A stretch of 56,837 nt of DNA from Phycisphaerales bacterium. Its GTDB lineage: Bacteria; Planctomycetota; Phycisphaerae; Phycisphaerales; UBA1924. Positions 54,474 to 56,837 of the stretch are shown in pieces. The translations under genes were made by a program, and so were the position numbers. Each line of letters starts with the position of its first letter. Position 1 is the stretch's first letter. The notes under the pieces were generated by a model that did no database searches, was not told the origin of the DNA, and saw only the letters and a list, made by a program, of their open reading frames with translations. The stretch lies in contig JANQQR010000020.1 in NCBI GenBank assembly GCA_028289195.1, forward strand, positions 1 through 56,837, given 5' to 3'.

Positions 54474-54483
54474 GCGAATCGGA

Positions 54484-55515
54484 TTAGTCGGCGGGTCGAC
54501 GCAGCACGGTCGCCATCGCGAACGTGTCGGTCTCGAGGTCCATCCCCATCTCGCGCCAGCCGAGCGCCTCGCCCTGCGTGCGCGCGAACTCGGTGTCGTC
54601 TTCGTCGAAGGCGATCACCTCGAAGCCGATCTGCTCGGCAACCTCGCGCGCCCACGGGAAGCGCCCGTCGGCCCAGGGGATGATGGGCTCGGGCTCGGGG
54701 CGCTGCGCCGGGGAGATGTTGTAGACCACGAACACGCCCCCGGGCTCGAGCGAGTCCCACACGTGGCGCAGGAACTCCTCGCCGCTCATCTCCAGGTCGA
54801 TCCCGATGTCAGGATCGCGGGGCCGGTCGGGGTTCACGTAGCCCTTCTTGAGCGTGTTCTTCGAGGTGAACAGGTGGAACGGCCCGCGCGTGCGCACGCG
54901 CTCGACGATCTCGGTGTCGTTGGGCCAGCGCCCGTTCACGCACAGCAGGTTGCCCCCGCCGAGTTCGACCGGGCCCTCGTGGGCTTCCTTGTAGAGGTGG
55001 GGGAGCAGGGCGTCGACATCGACTCCGGTGACCTGTGCGCCCAGCGTCGCGGAGATCTCCAGGTGCCCGATGTTCCCGTAACCGAAGTCGCACACGCGCA
55101 TGCCCTTGAACGACTCGGCGCCCATGTGGTCCTCGGCGAAGTCGAGCGCGCGGGTCCACGCCAGGGGCGAGCCGTAGCGGTACTCGAAGTGCTGATCGGC
55201 GGTGAACGTGCGCTCCTCGAGCGCGTCGCGAGCCTCGTCATCGAGCGCAGAGGCATCCGCGGCGTTGATCCACTCGCGCTTCTCGCGATCGAGGTAGACC
55301 GTCACCTCTTCGGGCTCGGGCACGTCGTCGGCGCCCTCGAGGAACGCGTCGACCAGCGGCCCGGCGTAGAGGGGAGCGAGCAGCTTCGCGTCGCGCGTGA
55401 GCTTGGCCACGCCCTCCGCCACCGCTTCTCGCGTGTCGCCGGCCAGCAGCGCGGCGCCGCCGGCTCCGATCGTCACGCCGACGCTCACCCCGATTGCAAG
55501 TGTGTTCCAGTTCAT
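54484..55515 (-). CDS. Membrane-anchored SAM-dependent methyltransferase-like protein
   Basis: The 343 residues begin with one hydrophobic N-terminal segment (NTLAIGVSVGVTIGAGGAAL), probably a membrane anchor or signal. A charged region (60-120) and a class I methyltransferase fold follow. Motif I is VCDFGYGNIGHLEISATLGA, followed by VTGVDVDALLPHL; FLRHVWDSLEPGGVFVVYNI is the motif III region. Placement after a membrane segment is unusual for a cytoplasmic SAM enzyme. GAGAGG lies six bases before the ATG at 55515. Substrate unknown. Confidence 0.75.
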   Translation of the reverse strand: MNWNTLAIGVSVGVTIGAGGAALLAGDTREAVAEGVAKLTRDAKLLAPLYAGPLVDAFLEGADDVPEPEEVTVYLDREKREWINAADASALDDEARDALEERTFTADQHFEYRYGSPLAWTRALDFAEDHMGAESFKGMRVCDFGYGNIGHLEISATLGAQVTGVDVDALLPHLYKEAHEGPVELGGGNLLCVNGRWPNDTEIVERVRTRGPFHLFTSKNTLKKGYVNPDRPRDPDIGIDLEMSGEEFLRHVWDSLEPGGVFVVYNISPAQRPEPEPIIPWADGRFPWAREVAEQIGFEVIAFDEDDTEFARTQGEALGWREMGMDLETDTFAMATVLRRPAD

Positions 55516-55682
55516 CCGTCGCCTCTCCCGCGTCAACCCCGGCGGCCGCGATTTCCTTCCGCGGCCACGCGTGTCTACAGCCCAGACGCGCTCCGGGCGC
55601 GGATCTGTCAGGGAAATCGCTATTCTGTTCGCCCCCTCCGATCCGGGGAAACCGGCCGGAGCACCGCGAAAGGACCATCACA

Positions 55683-56555
55683 ATGGCAGCAGACGTGAAG
55701 AAGATCGGCGTGATCGGCGCGGGACAGATGGGTGGCGGCATCGCCCAGGTCGGCGCCACCAGCGGGCTCGAGGCCGTCGTCTACGACGCCCACCCCGCCT
55801 CGCTCGACAAGGCCCGCGCCCTCCACGAGAAGCTGCTCAATCGCGCCGTCGAAAAAGAGCGCATGACGCGCGAGGAGGCCGACGCCGCCCTCGGACGCAT
55901 CTCCTACGCCAAGAGCCTCGACGACCTCGCCGGATCCGACTGGATCGTCGAGGCCATCATCGAGGACGCCCAGATCAAGAAGGACCTGTTCGCCAGGCTC
56001 GCCGGGATGTTCACCGATACCTCCGTGGTGCTCGCGACGAACACCTCGAGCATCTCGATCACCGAGATCGCGACAGCCGCGGGCGACGACGCCAGCCAGG
56101 CGCGCATCGTGGGCATGCACTTCTTCAATCCGGTGCCGATCATGAAGCTGGTCGAGGTCATCCCCGGCCTTGCCACCAGCGACGAGGTGGTCGCGCGCAC
56201 CACCGCGCTGGCCGAGGCGATGGGCAAGACGCCGCTCCGCGCCAACGACCGCGCCGGGTTCGTGTCGAACCGCGTGCTCATGCCCATGATCAACGAGGCG
56301 TTCTACGCCTGGATGGAGGGCGTCGCCGAACCCGAGGCCATCGACGGCATCATGAAGCTCGGCTGCAACTTCCCCATGGGCCCGCTGCGCCTGGCCGACT
56401 TCATCGGCCTGGACACCTGCGAGCACATCATGAACGTGCTGGCCGACGGCCTGAACAACGACCGCTACCGCGCCTGCCCGAAGCTCAAGCAACTCGTGAC
56501 CGCCGGGCGCCTGGGCGACAAGACCGGGCGCGGGGTGTTCGACTATTCGAAGTAG
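55683..56555 (+). CDS. 3-hydroxybutyryl-CoA (3-hydroxyacyl-CoA) dehydrogenase
   Basis: The 290 residues match the stand-alone short-chain 3-hydroxyacyl-CoA dehydrogenase. The NAD loop GVIGAGQMGGGIAQVGA (about 9-25) is followed by ATNTSSISITEIA, the catalytic His in VGMHFFNPVPIMKLVEVI (about 145), and the C-terminal NFPMGPLRLADFIGLDT and DKTGRGVFDYSK. It oxidises (S)-3-hydroxyacyl-CoA to 3-oxoacyl-CoA, linking the crotonases with the thiolase in beta-oxidation. AAAGGA is eight bases before the ATG at 55683. Confidence 0.95.
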   Translation: MAADVKKIGVIGAGQMGGGIAQVGATSGLEAVVYDAHPASLDKARALHEKLLNRAVEKERMTREEADAALGRISYAKSLDDLAGSDWIVEAIIEDAQIKKDLFARLAGMFTDTSVVLATNTSSISITEIATAAGDDASQARIVGMHFFNPVPIMKLVEVIPGLATSDEVVARTTALAEAMGKTPLRANDRAGFVSNRVLMPMINEAFYAWMEGVAEPEAIDGIMKLGCNFPMGPLRLADFIGLDTCEHIMNVLADGLNNDRYRACPKLKQLVTAGRLGDKTGRGVFDYSK

Positions 56556-56806
56556 GCACGCCAGCCCTTTTCAGGGCGACTCCCATAACCAATCCCCCTT
56601 CCCGGACGCCCTGGTCCGACTGCGCCGGTCCCATACCGGCCCGGAGCCGCCGGTGATCCCCTCGGCGCGAACACGCCCCGGAACCGGGTCGATGCCCTAG
56701 GCGCACGCCCGCATTGCGCCGGGGCCGCGGGAGGCCCCCTCTGTGCGCTGTTTGTTGTTGTTCGGGAAGCGGGGGTGCGTCGGGTGTGAGCGGGAGGCCG
56801 CGTGCT
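56556..56806 (+). other. Intergenic region after the hydroxyacyl-CoA dehydrogenase gene
   Basis: 251 bases with no coding frame or clear hairpin-plus-T terminator. GC-rich palindromic pieces occur (for example CCGGTCCC and CATACCGGCCCGG), and TTTGTTGTTGTTCGG is the only AT-richer stretch, about 50 bases before the start of the last gene. Confidence 0.35.
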
Positions 56807-56837
56807 ATGAAGGCCATCAGCTGGCTGTTTGCGGGGA
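56807..56837 (+). CDS. Probable start of a further gene, cut by the window edge
   Basis: ATG at 56807 follows GGGAGG by nine bases. The ten codons seen read MKAISWLFAG, like the start of a signal peptide or membrane segment. Too short to identify. Confidence 0.35.
   Translation, partial: MKAISWLFAG

Overview
GC-rich chromosomal DNA with dense, ordinary housekeeping genes. No insertion sequence, phage gene, CRISPR array or rRNA was seen. The window looks like a planctomycete of the Phycisphaerae type. Pointers are a C-terminal sorting tail of PEP-CTERM type (VPAPSTLMLGGMG followed by an Arg run), a degenerate DUF1559-like prepilin, tandem secreted beta-helix proteins, frequent GTG starts and a planctomycete-like mixture of catabolic acyl-CoA genes. 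The assignment is inference from gene content; no phylogenetic marker was compared.

Region 1 (1-5.5 kb): a partial lipoprotein, guaB with a promoter so close to the ATG that the mRNA may be leaderless, a RidA-family gene and a small membrane protein; then on the minus strand ychF, and gmhA-aat. Region 2 (5.6-10.5 kb): tRNA-Lys, a SNF2 helicase with its SWIM zinc-finger partner, a roughly 0.4 kb gene-free stretch behind a near-consensus promoter (candidate structured RNA), and tRNA-Gln. Region 3 (10.5-15.4 kb): glmU-like uridylyltransferase, prs, rplY(ctc), pth, rpsF, ssb, rplI in tight plus-strand order. GlmU lacks its acetyltransferase half and rpsR is missing from the usual rpsF-ssb-rpsR-rplI order. 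Several products of this cluster have charged, low-complexity C-terminal tails.

Region 4 (15.5-20.2 kb, minus): pilT, a PilB/GspE-like protein whose nucleotide-binding motifs are eroded, and a CvpA-like membrane protein. Region 5 (20.5-27 kb): an SprA-related putative metalloprotease, DinB-family protein, coiled-coil lipoprotein, hypothetical genes, asnS, a methyltransferase and a GT87-like membrane glycosyltransferase.

Region 6 (27-56.5 kb) is dominated by acyl-CoA and 2-oxo-acid catabolism: E1alpha/small protein/E1beta/E2 of a 2-oxoacid dehydrogenase, a large acyl-CoA dehydrogenase, three crotonases, HMG-CoA lyase, a methylcrotonyl/propionyl-CoA carboxyltransferase, PrpC, PrpB and PrpD of the methylcitrate cycle, a thiolase and a 3-hydroxyacyl-CoA dehydrogenase. 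Together they could carry branched-chain amino acid and fatty acid carbon to acetyl-CoA and pyruvate. Inserted among them are three tandem secreted beta-helix paralogues (34.4-37.7 kb), a PEP-CTERM protein, a Gly/Ala-repeat membrane protein, an ATP-grasp protein, a CPBP-type protease homologue, a globin and a membrane-anchored methyltransferase.

The least explained items are the beta-helix triplet, the PilB-like pseudo-ATPase operon, the structured stretch before tRNA-Gln, and the crotonase pair in which one copy has lost a catalytic Glu.
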